DNA of 64,000 nucleotides, from NCBI GenBank assembly GCA_012934845.2, contig WNNJ02003515.1:1-64000 (forward strand), written 5' to 3'. Below the pieces are notes generated by a model. The model worked only from the letters and a program-made list of their open reading frames with translations. It did no database searches and had not been told where the DNA came from. This DNA comes from Pomphorhynchus laevis. Its lineage: Eukaryota > Acanthocephala > Palaeacanthocephala > Echinorhynchida > Pomphorhynchidae. The position numbers and the translations under genes are program-made. Position 1 is the stretch's first letter; the number at the start of each line of letters is the position of its first letter. Below, piece after piece: positions 1 to 10,231 of the stretch.

Positions 1-1459
1 GAGTACTAAAATCGTATGTATTTATATTTTGAAAATTTATTCCTTTTGTCTGTTCTCAAAATTCTTTTGTAGAATTAATACTGAAATAGTGTTTTATACC
101 AGTATTAATTTCGATTACCTTGCAATATTTTTTAAAATGTGCTTTAATTACTTTAAGTATTTTATTCATATAGACAGAAAGTGGTTTTAATGTACATTTA
201 AACGCACTACATATGAACCTAGGTTTTATTGGATTTTTATGTAATTTTGGATTCCAATATAATATAGGTATAGTTTTATTATCTAATTCAACCTTTATAC
301 CCTTTTTATCCATTATAGAACAGTGACTTGTAATAATTGTTTCTAAACTCAACTCACTACGTTCATATGTTGGATTTACATTTAAATCATTAGAATTAAC
401 CTCTTTCATTAGTATATCATAATAAAGCTTTTTGCATATGAAGACAAAGTTATTACTAGCTTTATCAATAGTTGTTATTATATAGTTATCCTTTAATTTA
501 GTAAGTTCGTTATACATATCTTTATTAATTTTATCTTTCCTTTTATAATTGTTTGTTATTTTCATTTTGTTTTTAATTTTATCAAATATATAATCTTTCC
601 AAATGTTTATCTTAGATATATTCGAGCTTTCACTATTAGTCAGCTTACTAAAGTAATCATTTAAGTTATTATATAACGAATTGTAAATTTTATTTTTGTC
701 GTTGTTATTATTTAATCTATATTTACACCCTTTTGATATCAGCTTTCATAATTCACAATTTTCAATTAATTCTAGATTATGTGTACATATATGTTCATTT
801 ATTTTATCAAAACTAAGACTTTTACAATTGCATTCTGTTTCTATTATGTTTCTTATATTATCGTTACATATTGATTTTAATTCTTTATTATAATTACAAA
901 TTTTTCGTCCTAATGGTGGTAGGAGTTTATACCTTATTTTAGGAATATATTTACTTAAATCTGACCCTATTATTTCTTTACTTTTAGAATTATTTAAAAG
1001 TCCAGCTATATTTATGTTATCTATACATTTATTAATGAATTTTATGGTCAGTGTATATGTTGTATTGTAATTATTAACATTTATTGTCCGATTATAGTAT
1101 TTTACATTACAATAGCTGTCTACTTTACAACTTAACATATCAATATCGTTAATTAATCTTTGATTTATTGAACATATGATATCTTTAGAAAAACTTCTTA
1201 TATTTACATAAAGATATTTTAGCTTATTATCACTTAAAAGTTGTTTTAATATTTCTAATTGTTCATTTATATACATATCTTTTTTAATATTTTTAACTCT
1301 ATTTTTCCTATTCCTTTTATCACCATGACTTCTTGGTTTGCGTTTAACCGGATTATTATAATATAGTTGTTGATTATGTATTATACTACTTCTGCCAATT
1401 CCTTGTACCACGTCATTCAATCCTAATGGGTACATGGAATTCAATCCTAATGGGTACAA
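1..1459 (-). mobile_element. Naiad-type Penelope-like element, internal fragment
   Basis: This stretch is nearly identical to 37005-38446 of the intact permuted PLE and covers about residues 150-625 of its protein: the linker after the GIY-YIG domain and the start of the reverse transcriptase. It is cut off by the window edge at the RT end. Two long open stretches (56-565 and 746-1459) are separated by a TGA at 746-748, where the intact copy has AGA. A short duplication repeats the MYPLGLN coding segment at the 5' end (about 1421-1459). The high identity suggests a fairly young but disabled copy. Confidence 0.9.
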
Positions 1460-1900
1460 TATTGTCTATTATACAGCTTAGACTATCATAGTCGTTAATT
1501 AATTTTTGATTTATTGAACATATGATATCTTTAGAAAAACTTCTTATAATAACAAAATTATAATAAAACTTCTTATAATAACAAACAAGTATAAAAGGAA
1601 AGATAAAATTAATAAAGATATGTATAAAGAACTTACTAAATTAAAGGATAACTATATAATAACAACTATTGATAAAGCTAGTAATAACTTTGTCTTCATA
1701 TGCAAAAAGACTTGTAATAATTTGTTCTAAACTAAAATCACTACGTTCGTACATAAAGATCTTTGAGCTTAATTTGTATTTATATTATTTGTATATATTT
1801 TAGCTTAATTTGTATTTATATTCTAAAAATTTATTCCTTTTGTGTGTTCTAAAAATTCTTTTGTAGAATTAATATACCTAAATCTAATATAGGTAATATA
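1450..1900. mobile_element. Scrambled Naiad-type PLE pieces
   Basis: At least four short pieces of the same element lie end to end in mixed orientation. 1459-1546 matches the minus-strand region near 38110-38200. 1587-1706 is the plus-strand reading of the segment coding KRKDKINKDMYKELTKL. 1707-1760 and 1800-1870 are minus again and match the areas near 37330 and 37020. No reading frame survives. The switches fit repeated template switching or rearrangement after insertion. Confidence 0.75.
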
Positions 1901-2039
1901 TACAATAGAATATTATTATCAATAAATAACATACAACACGATCGAGTATTGGATGAAACGGCAAATCTATAAGTTTAGATCAACTGATTACAATCAATAA
2001 CGATAAAGATGCAGTCCAAGATGAAGAATTGGAAAACAA

Positions 2040-2380
2040 GAAACACGATCATGCCGAGAGAAAAACCAACTTCGTTCCCGAAATGCTGCAACAGCAATTT
2101 GGGTACAACCAAATGTAAAGGATGCATCTGCGCAAGAAATGTTACACTATGTCTTAACTGCTCCTCAATAAAAAACTGAACATGGAGATTTCCTTATCAT
2201 CAAACGCAACCCAACTGCTCGGATCTAACTTAATTGTCGAGAGCGAGATAAAAAATAATTCTATTAAGGCGGAAACCTTTCTGGACTAAAATAACATAAC
2301 AAACGTAAATCTGCAAAACTATTTTAATTTTATTTTGGACCCATTTGCGGGTAGCCATTACGGTGTAATTATTATAAAAT
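2040..2380 (+). mobile_element. LINE family A fragments (cysteine finger and 3' end motif)
   Basis: A frame across 2078-2170 reads CCNSNLGTTKCKGCICARN followed by CLNC. This is the cysteine-rich N-terminal motif also present in the family A copies at 31796, 35358 and 60480. Around 2336-2356 lies GGACCCATTTGCGGGTA, which also occurs just after the C-terminal fragment at 31205-31230 and, inverted, at both ends of the copy at 27830-30640. It can form a short hairpin (ACCC with GGGT) and probably marks the family 3' end. The body of the element is missing. Confidence 0.6.
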
Positions 2381-2534
2381 AATAATCTATAAAAATTATT
2401 ATAAAATATATCTCGATAATCATCTACTCATATCATGAAATCCGAAAATACGCTAAATACAGCAAAATTAATCTATCGTTAAAAAAATTAATTATTATGT
2501 TATAGAATATTATTATCCAAATATTATTTGGATT

Positions 2535-2943
2535 CTATTGCGAGATTTCAGACTTATGGAGGACAAGTACAACTGTACCTACTTGGAAGGACAAAGGCGA
2601 CAATGCTAATTGAAAGAACAACCGCCTGATTCGCCTACTTTTACACGCGATGAAAATATTCGAGCGAGTGCTCGACAACCCCTTATGATGATCGTAAATA
2701 TCAGGCCAAACCAGTGCAGATTCGTAAAGTGAAAAGGCACGACAGATGCAATTCATGCAGCCCGCCTGATCCAGGAAAAGCACTGTGAAAAGAATAAGAC
2801 TGTGTATATGGCAATCCTAGATCTTGAGAAGGCATTCGACCGCATACCTCACGACCTCATTTAGCATGATCTATGATCACATGGTGTCCCTGAAGTGTAT
2901 GTAACATGGGTGCGATATATCTACATAACGTGACCAATACAGT
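2535..2943 (+). mobile_element. RTE-type LINE, reverse transcriptase, 5' part
   Basis: With frame corrections this reads as an RTE reverse transcriptase: RPIRLL and MKIFERVLD, then NQCGFVK, GTTDAIHAARLIQEKH, and AILDLEKAFDRIPHDLI with SHGVPEVYVTWVRYIY. That succession is typical of RTE elements, especially those of nematodes. The copy has several stops and frame breaks and no apurinic endonuclease part is visible, so it is 5'-truncated. It continues at 3365 after an inserted LINE tail. Family assignment is from recognition of motifs, not a search. Confidence 0.75.
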
Positions 2944-3350
2944 TCAGGAACGTCGTCGCAATACCCAAACCGTCCGTTGATCGAAAATTGTGGAACCCGT
3001 ATTAGGCCCTTTGCTTTTCTCTCTTATTCTCGGTGATTTGTCAAATTCGTCTTTTTCTCGTTGCTTTCCGCCTTGTAACTTCTCATACCCCTTCATTTCT
3101 CGACCTTCCTTTTCTTGATAATTTTCGTCCTGTGTACTGTTCCTTGCGTTCCTGTAATTCCCTTCTTTTACATGTCCCAAACTACTCTACCTCCTTTGGA
3201 CTCCGCCCCTTCCTGGTGAATGCTCCTCTATCGTGGAATCATCTGTCCATTCATATACGCCAATCAACTTCCCTGCCGTGCTTCAAACGCCAAATCCGAT
3301 TTTATTCAACAATTAACTAATTAATATGTGACTTTTGCTGTGTTCTTTTT
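2944..3350 (+). mobile_element. CR1/L2-like LINE tail inserted in the RTE copy
   Basis: The open frame at 3033-3320 encodes a tail with HVPNYSTSFGLRPFLV, PLSWNHLSIHIRQS and LPCFKRQIRF, the style of C-terminal extension seen in CR1/L2-type LINEs. The same tail recurs at 57160-57380. It interrupts the RTE reading between the segments for YIYITVTNTV and RCAVGT, so it arrived after the RTE copy. Only the extreme 3' end is present. The clade name is tentative. Confidence 0.55.
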
Positions 3351-3354
3351 TGTT

Positions 3355-4075
3355 AGAGGCGTGCAGTTGGCACACATTTGCCACGTTAAATAAATTATTA
3401 TCAATCACTGTCGGCATTCATCAGGGATCGGCTCACTAGCCACTCATGTTCATCCTCTGAATGAACACAACTATAGCAGACCTGCTAAACGCGCCACCAT
3501 GAACACTACTGCTCACCGATGATGTCGTCCTATCCAGTACCGCTCAGTCTGATGTGCAAAGGCAAACTCAGTTGTGGCAGACTCGTTTTGACAACCACGG
3601 ACTTCAGCTAAACGTCAAAAAAGACAGAATATATGGAGAGCTGACCCCAAACAGATGGCACGGTAAACATCGGCGGCGAAAACCTGAATAGGATTGATGA
3701 GTTTCATTGCCTGGGCTGTGTCATCCGCAGCGACGGTAACACGGGTGCTAACACCCGATCACGAATAACGGCAGCATGACATAAATGGCGAAATGTGACG
3801 GGGTGATGTGTCATCGCGGTATATGTGACCACCTTAAAGCCAAAATATACAAAACCGTTGTATGCCCAGTAGCACTATATGAGATTGAATGCGAACCAGC
3901 AATAGCAAAAGATAAACAAGTCATGTATGCTATGAAAATGCGAATGCTGCGATGGACAGTTGGTAACTCCCGCCTTGACAAAAATGGTAAGAGGCAGAAT
4001 GACGCCACGTTGTTACCATGGGACGCAGGTCAAATCCTGGTGTGGGACTTTACCTGTTACTTGCCAAATATAGTT
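3355..4075 (+). mobile_element. RTE-type LINE, reverse transcriptase, 3' part
   Basis: The RTE reading resumes with CAVGT, TVGIHQGSA and PLMFIL (motif B). A decayed motif C, LLTDDVVL, follows, then RFDNHGLQLNVKKTEYM and IDEFHCLGCVI. The tail KWRNVTGVMCHRGICDHLKAKIYKTVV, then CPVALYEIECEPA and MYAMKMRMLRWTVG, is the characteristic RTE C-terminal block. The frame at 3785-4078 is the longest open piece. The copy is clearly inactive and ends near 4075. Confidence 0.75.
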
Positions 4076-4792
4076 TAAGCTTTCTTTTTGTATAGTAATT
4101 CCTCTGCGAATCTCGAAATCAAGCGCAGATTGGATATTGATATGGATACTATAATAAACAACTACTTTGAAGTAAAACACAATGGATTTAGCTATTTTAA
4201 CGAAATTAATTTTAAATAATTTATCTAATATAATATTATTAAATAACAAGTCATTTTTTAAACGAAATATGTTTTAAAAACAAAGTAACACATTGAGAAT
4301 ACCATAAATAAGCATTTTACTCTGCACTTATGTACATTTCAGCAGCAAGACTGAAAAAATTGAAAAGGTACAAAATGTACAAATGAATATTCTAATTCAG
4401 CAAAATATGCAAAACAATTAGTATCAATACTTATATGCAATATCAACAAACTAGTACGATAATTTTAAATATACTGTGTACGTAGATCCCCAATAACAAA
4501 TTTATGAATTATGAAGGGTGTCAGATGTGTATTAATTACATATCTTACAATAAATGTGCAATATAGCTGATAAAAACTTGGTTAGTAATGTTTTGTAAAA
4601 TCTACATCGAATATTGTTACTGTAAGCCGAATAGCAGTTTATATATTTCCGTAAATTTATAATAAGAGATGTTATAAGTTGTATAGGTTAATCTCCTATA
4701 TCAGTACTTATTGACAAGCTATTGAGTTCGAAAATAATTCGAACACAAAGCTTGAATTTAATAGAAAATTGTATTAACTAAAATTCACCTAC
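4076..4792. other. No gene seen; probable first intron of the minus-strand host gene
   Basis: AT-rich sequence without a convincing reading frame or recognisable repeat. It lies downstream of the donor site of the exon at 4793-6033, so it is probably intronic sequence of that gene. Confidence 0.5.
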
Positions 4793-6033
4793 CCTGTAGA
4801 TCCAATGTACACCAGAGTTTCTAGACCGGAGGCTATCGACATACCAAGCCCACTCGAAGTTAGAGATGAATTAGTTGATGCGTCAGGAGAAATCGCAGCT
4901 GAGTCAGCAAAATGTTTAGCAGCCTTACGTGCAACCGGTGCTGATTGGATTGTTGATGGAATAACAACCGGTCCACTGTGTCCTCCACCTTTCGATAGCA
5001 AATATTTCCTTACACGGCGCCTAGATGCAGCAACAGATTGGCAGTTTTGTAACTGTGTGGATTGCTGAGGCGGAAACTGAACATGTGACTGATAATGATG
5101 ATTATGTGGTGGTTGATAGAATGGCAGGGTCGTATTAGAACACGTAGACGACGGAGGATAAATATCTGCTTGAATTTTTCTGGCAGACGTTTTACCGCAA
5201 GAAAAGTCAACGGTCGATTTTTCTTGCAGTACATTAGGATGTCGATCAATAGTTGTTTGCATTTGATCTACACTTTTTGTTGTTGCATCAACTATGTGCT
5301 GCTGTTCACCACTAAACACCAAATCCTTTAAGTGATCGATGCGAGCTCGACGTGAATCGTCCTTCAGTGTATTTTGTCTGGTACGATCGTATGTTTTTCC
5401 ACTTAGTGATGCGGTTGATGTCATGATACATGGGCTATGCTCTGAACGACGATTGAAAGCAGTGCGATGCTCACAGGGTTGATCATCATCACTGCTTACT
5501 GACTCCCTCCTGCTGCTATTACTAAATTGTGTGGCAAATTTTTCCTTTAATTGTCTTGGCTTTGTAATATGACACCATATTGGAGCAATACTTGCGTATT
5601 TACGAGCAAGTTCACTAGGTGAGCTTACATAACACCATATGGGTTTAGATTGCCCTCCAGATGTCGAATTTTGTTTATGAACTTTCCGACTTTGAGCAGG
5701 TTGTCTAGCGGAAATTAAACTAGACGAGGGCAGATAACCACAACCGGAAACGTTACTATTCATTGATAAATTATTAGATGAATGTGGCAAACACCTCGAC
5801 GAGTTACTGTAATAGCTGCTAGTTGGATTGTATAAATTATTAGTTCTTAAAGAAGATGTATATGGACTTGTGTTTCGAGTAGATTTGGTCATTGATGTGC
5901 AGTAACTGCTGATTGGTCTTTTATTATTCATAGCGTGAAAGTGATGGCCGCTTGTGTGCGATTGAAGTCCCGAGGAGGTACCACCTCCACCAACGTTACT
6001 TCCGACGTTTGGAATTGACATTAATTGTGACAT
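4793..6033 (-). CDS. First coding exon of an unrecognised low-complexity host protein
   Basis: A 413-codon open frame starts at the ATG at 6033; the preceding in-frame GTG is unlikely to be used in a eukaryote. The frame ends beside a plausible splice donor, ACAGG then GTAGGT at 4792, so the protein continues in exons outside or below this region. The sequence is rich in Ser, Asn, Thr, Gly and His, which suggests a disordered regulatory or scaffold protein. A short internal repeat stands out: PIWCYVSSPSELARKYAS followed by PIWCHITKPRQLKEKFAT, about residues 131-171, and basic patches such as ASRRRVRKYLLSK lie further on. I do not recognise the family. Unlike the surrounding frames it carries no retroelement motif and has no stops over 1.2 kb, which supports a real host exon. 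It faces away from the candidate gene at 6730-7132. Confidence 0.65.
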
Positions 6034-6729
6034 CACGTAGGCTTATCTTTACTATTTCGAAAGTCAAATAAATTGTTTCTCTTTGTCGTTTTACAAAGTT
6101 CTTAATAAAAAGCCGTTGTGATGACAAACGGAATCGTCTATTTAATAAGCCGATCTTGAAATCGAAGTATGTGTCGTAGTTTTAGATATCAATCTTACAA
6201 AAATTAGAAAATCCTTTTTTATAGTTAAATAAGCCCGCTTCAAATGTTCCAGTTTTTACTTGTGCTAAGCTAACAACAACGGCGACATTGGTTATACTAA
6301 TTTGACTTCAATCAAAGCAAAAGCTATTTTCAAATTTCTGCCGATCATTTCTCTATTGGCACCAAAAGGGAAAATAATTAATTTGCAGATTAGCGTGAAT
6401 ATCCCTACGTTGACAATTTCAATTGCACAAACCTGTTTTTCGATTTAGGTAGTAGAATAACAAGAAACTCAATTACCGATAATAATTAAGCTAGACTTCG
6501 ATACAGAGGTAAATTGTATTTTACGCTATGATAATGTTAACAATTTATTTTTTTTGACGAATAAACAGGAATTACAGATGAAGAACAAAATACTTTTAGA
6601 AACAGCCAATTGTGTACATTTGATTATTTTTTGTTAATTTTGATTAGACTTGTTAAATGGGAAAATTAAACCTGATTTATCGCGAATCCAGTAAAAATAA
6701 GGAAACGGTATTTGAATTTTTATTATTAG
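6034..6729. other. Intergenic region between two divergent host genes
   Basis: About 700 bases separate the minus-strand ATG at 6033 from the candidate exon at 6730 on the plus strand. It is AT-rich with no transposon match that I can see. It probably holds promoter sequence for the minus-strand gene and an upstream exon or intron of the plus-strand gene, for example around an ATG at 6657. I see no clear TATA element. Confidence 0.4.
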
Positions 6730-7132
6730 GTTGACTAAGAGCAAAAAGTTCACTACCGTAGAAGCAGCATGCTATTACAGCGCAATTCGCTTACCGGAAG
6801 AGGTAGGTGTTTATCTTTTTTACCAATGATGTTTTACGGATATCTCTCTGTTTAACTATAATATCTGGTGTTCGTAGTAGCACCGGTAGTGCTTGATTTT
6901 CAATAATGATGATGATTGCAATGTCGTTTTTCCCTATACACAAAAAAATCGACGTTATTGCGTGGTAAATGATGATGCTGAGCTACCAGCAATGGTGGTT
7001 TCGGAGATGCAGAGAGCAGAACTATTGCGGGTGATCATTCAATACAAAAACGGCAATAGGCTCTTCTCGCTTAACATCGATGAAATACCATTCCTGCTAT
7101 CACGTGAACTGCTTTCTTTGCTGCTGAAATAA
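6730..7132 (+). CDS. Candidate 3' end of a small host gene, two exons
   Basis: A proposed exon at 6730-6802 follows an acceptor (TTATTATTAG) and ends at GAGGTAGGT. A second at 6890-7132 follows the acceptor ACCGGTAG and runs to a TAA. The frames join in phase across the 87-bp intron, giving LTKSKKFTTVEAACYYSAIR then LPEE, joined to CLIFNNDDDCNVVF and later LLRVIIQYKNGNRLFSLN. The open frame itself begins only at a TTG at 6893, so splicing is needed to explain it. I do not recognise the family. Composition and the absence of retroelement motifs suggest host coding sequence. The upstream exon or exons are unresolved, and the gene model is inference. Confidence 0.35.
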
Positions 7133-8440
7133 TTTAGCAATACACTTTTTACTATATACATCTAACTTTTTATTTACATGACAATATATATGCCATGCAC
7201 TGCATAATATTTGTTTTCACTGATCGACAAAAATGAGAGCTTTATTTTTTCTTATATTTTTATCTCTCTAATTTTTGCGCTCTTTCTATGTGCTTATGTG
7301 CGCAAGAAGAGAATATACTTTTTCTCTATCTTCGTTGAGATTACGTAGCGAAGACGAACACAACTCTCCTCTATTAGGAGTTTTAATTGGAATCACCATT
7401 TAATTATGACTGTGCAGTTTACAGACAGTAATATTAGGAAAATGTCGTTTTTTTTATTAAAATTCACATAATATTCTCAACTCAATAAAAACGTCCTCTC
7501 TATACACAGTTTATTTAAAAATACAAAATACAAAAAATGCACTCATTTGTGTAAATTGCATGTGTATTGTTGTTTAACAGACTTAACTTCATGAAATATT
7601 CTACTTATTAAGTAGAATTATGTTACGATTGGCTACAAAACGAGTGAATATCCTATTTAAGTAGTAAAGGTTAAAAATTAAAAACAAAAGCCAAGGCTGC
7701 GATAAAACTGTAGGAATATAGGTAACTACATAAATTTGATTTGAGAAGTGATTCTCAAAGCTTTCAACCTACGAATGTCGATAACGGAACGATAGCAACA
7801 AAAAATCCCTGAGAGAGCCGTTGACATCTTTGCATAAAGCCTCAAAACATGCAAAAAATGCGACGCAACTGAATTCACCTTGACAGCGATGATCAAACAT
7901 CAAGAAGTGAATTATTTAAAATATCTTTACTCTTTGTAAATATTTTCTTTTACTTATAAAAGAAATTGATAAGCCGGAGCTTACAAAATCCTTGCCGGTC
8001 GGTGAGGATTTAGAATCTGATCATTCATTATAGTTACTATGAAATATTTTTTTGTCACTTAAAAATTGATAATTGTTAAATTCAGTTTATAATTAGTACT
8101 AATTTGATTTTTATTATCAAAAATCCTAAGAGCATCCGAAATTTACCTATAGCTATTAGGTAAGATATCCGGGGATACGGGTACTAATTTTGCAAAAATA
8201 CACAAAGATTTTAACAACTTTAATATGCATTTTGCGATCGATTAATTTTCAATTCTAAAAGTAATTTTGAATTAAAAAAGTATCACGTCAAAAGCATTTC
8301 AGTAGACAGACTTTTTGATAAAGTAATTATAATTTTCTCCCCATTTTAAATTTATATATTATATATATGAAAGCATTAACAAGAGGATCATGTGTGCGAT
8401 TCGAACGAACAGCTACATATGACTTTGACATTATAATTTA
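7133..8440. other. No gene or clear repeat seen
   Basis: AT-rich unique-looking sequence with many stops in all frames. I found no PLE or LINE motif before 8441. Confidence 0.5.
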
Positions 8441-8480
8441 GAAAAAGCGTGTGAAACGCGAAACTAGTAAAATGTAAGCA
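8436..8480 (+). repeat. PLE-type GAAAC hairpin motif
   Basis: AAAAGCGTGTGAAACGCG then AAACTAGTAAAAT matches, base for base over about 33 positions, both arms of the palindrome at 42547-42737. GCGT and ACGC can pair to form a stem directly before GAAAC, the layout of hammerhead stem II followed by the GAAA core. The CUGANGA part is not recognisable (TAGAAAAA), so at best this is a degenerate relic. Confidence 0.4.
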
Positions 8481-8489
8481 TCCTTAAAC

Positions 8490-9595
8490 ACCAGTTTGTT
8501 AAATTGATTTAGAATATTATCCGTATTATAATAATCCTCTTGTTCTTATACATCGTATGTTATTTATTATTCAATTCAAAAAATCGGATTTTATTTTGAA
8601 TTTCAATTTTAAATTTTGACTTGATATAAATATAAATTGTATAGAATCTTACATGATTATTTATTATCTATATTTAGACAAATAAAAGGTGTCCCAATGA
8701 GAGGTAATAGTAGCTTAATTATAGTTGACTTATTTTAAGGTTTTATAGAATATGAATTTGTTCATAACTGTGTAAAAAATAAATCCAAATTATATGAAGA
8801 TATGAAATATATGTTTCGATAAAAAAGCGTTAGAAAAATTAATAAAGATATGAAATATATTTCGATGTATTGATGATATTTGTATCGATGAAATATATGT
8901 ATCAATGATATACTCAAAAACGGAAAATCTAAATTATATAAAGATATAAAATATGTTTCGATTGATTGATGATATATGTGTATTTAACTCAAACAATTTT
9001 TATTTAATAAGCAAACAAATTTATAAAGGTAGCCTTATTCTTAATAAAACCAATATTAATGATAAAGAAGGTATATATCTAGACATGAACATTAAATTAA
9101 CATAAATTAAAACTACTTTTAGTTTTAAATAACATCAAGCAGAAAATAGTAAAATATATAAATCAACACAATAATATAAAGAATAAATTTAGTATCTGAA
9201 GTGGCAAATTTTTATGGATGGATAATAAATAATATACTTTGTATTAGAATAAGATACTAGATAGTTATTTCAGAGGAAATACATCATTAGCATGTATTTG
9301 GCCCCGCTGCTATGTTGGGTAGAGGAGTTAGGGGACGATACCTGATAGCATAGCAGTTCCTCCTGATGACCTAATTCTTATTCTGATACAACGTCGGTTA
9401 TTTATTAGTCAATTCATAAAAATGACGTTTATTTAAAATTTCAATTTTTTTATTTTAACTTGATTTAAATTATAGAAAATCTAAAAACAATTATTAATTT
9501 TATTATTTAATTATTAAATTTTGATTTAGCATTATTATGTTTTGTTTATTTTATAATTATATTAAATACGTAGACTCAGTTAGCTGATTTACTTA
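8490..9595 (+). mobile_element. Two consecutive 3' parts of Naiad-type PLEs
   Basis: 8490-8660 is an older 3' terminal piece, with TTATTTATTATTCAATTC then the AT-rich tail. 8665-9595 is a second copy. It starts in the RT at the segment coding QIKGVPMRGNSS and continues through FIEYEFVHNCVKNKSK into a decayed thumb. It keeps the stop region, the conserved 3' UTR core (9295-9375) and the terminus TACGTAGACTCAGTTAGC then TGATTT near 9590. Frames are broken in several places. Confidence 0.8.
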
Positions 9596-10073
9596 ATTTA
9601 TATCGTAAAGATGACATATTTAGATTTACAAGAAACATATTTTTGCATGACGATTCATGCGTACCATATAGTAAAAATATAATACATTAAATAATGAAAT
9701 TTTAAGAATTGCAACACTTTGTAACGATATTGGCTTTCTTCAACATAATTTAAATAATTTAATAGATGCATATTTTAAACAAGGTTACAATAAAAATATC
9801 ATCAAACAGAAAATAGTCAAATATAAAAATCAACACGATAATATTAAAATAAATTTAAAATCATTATCGGAAAATTTTTATGGATGGATAATAAATAATA
9901 TTGTAAGGTAATCGAAATTAATACTGGCTGGTATAAAACACTATTTCAGTATTAGTTCTACAAAAGAATTTTTAGAACAGACAAAAGCAATAAAATTAAT
10001 TAATCAAAAGCAATAAAATTAATTAATAATTAATAATTATTAATTAATTATTATTCGGAAAAAATATACATAT
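9596..10073 (+). mobile_element. Naiad-type PLE pieces before an inserted canonical PLE
   Basis: 9600-9900 encodes the C-terminal part (LYRKDDIFRFTRN to the MDNK end). 9901-10060 encodes an earlier RT segment (EINTG, KHYFSIS, KEFLEQTK, then KLIN and the start of GKRYTYI). The order is inverted relative to the intact protein, so these are two joined fragments. The second is interrupted at about 10073 by the canonical PLE and resumes at 12762. Confidence 0.75.
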
Positions 10074-10231
10074 ATTCTGTTATAATTACATTCGTGTGCG
10101 ATGTAATCTGGTATTTAGGCATTATTATTTATTCACACGAGAAAAATTTGTTGGTGTAAATTGTAACAACGTTTCGGTCAATCACAGTGACCCTTTTCAA
10201 GAATAAAGTTTTCAAAACACAAATCGCCTTA
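10074..10231 (-). repeat. Left pseudo-LTR of the canonical PLE
   Basis: Begins ATTCTGTTATAATTACATTC and ends CAAAACACAAATCGCCTT. It matches 12602-12759 with a handful of differences. On the minus strand it contains CTTGAAAAG, then GGTC and GACC able to pair, then GAAACG. This is a degenerate hammerhead-like arrangement of the kind known from PLE terminal repeats. Confidence 0.8.

Noticed and set aside
746-748. In-frame TGA in the first Naiad-type fragment as possible selenocysteine recoding
   Set aside because: The intact copy has AGA (Arg) here, not Cys, and the fragment carries further breaks. A plain mutation explains it.
5010-5249. Frames on both strands overlapping the host exon
   Set aside because: They lie entirely inside the 413-codon minus-strand exon in other frames and have no support of their own.
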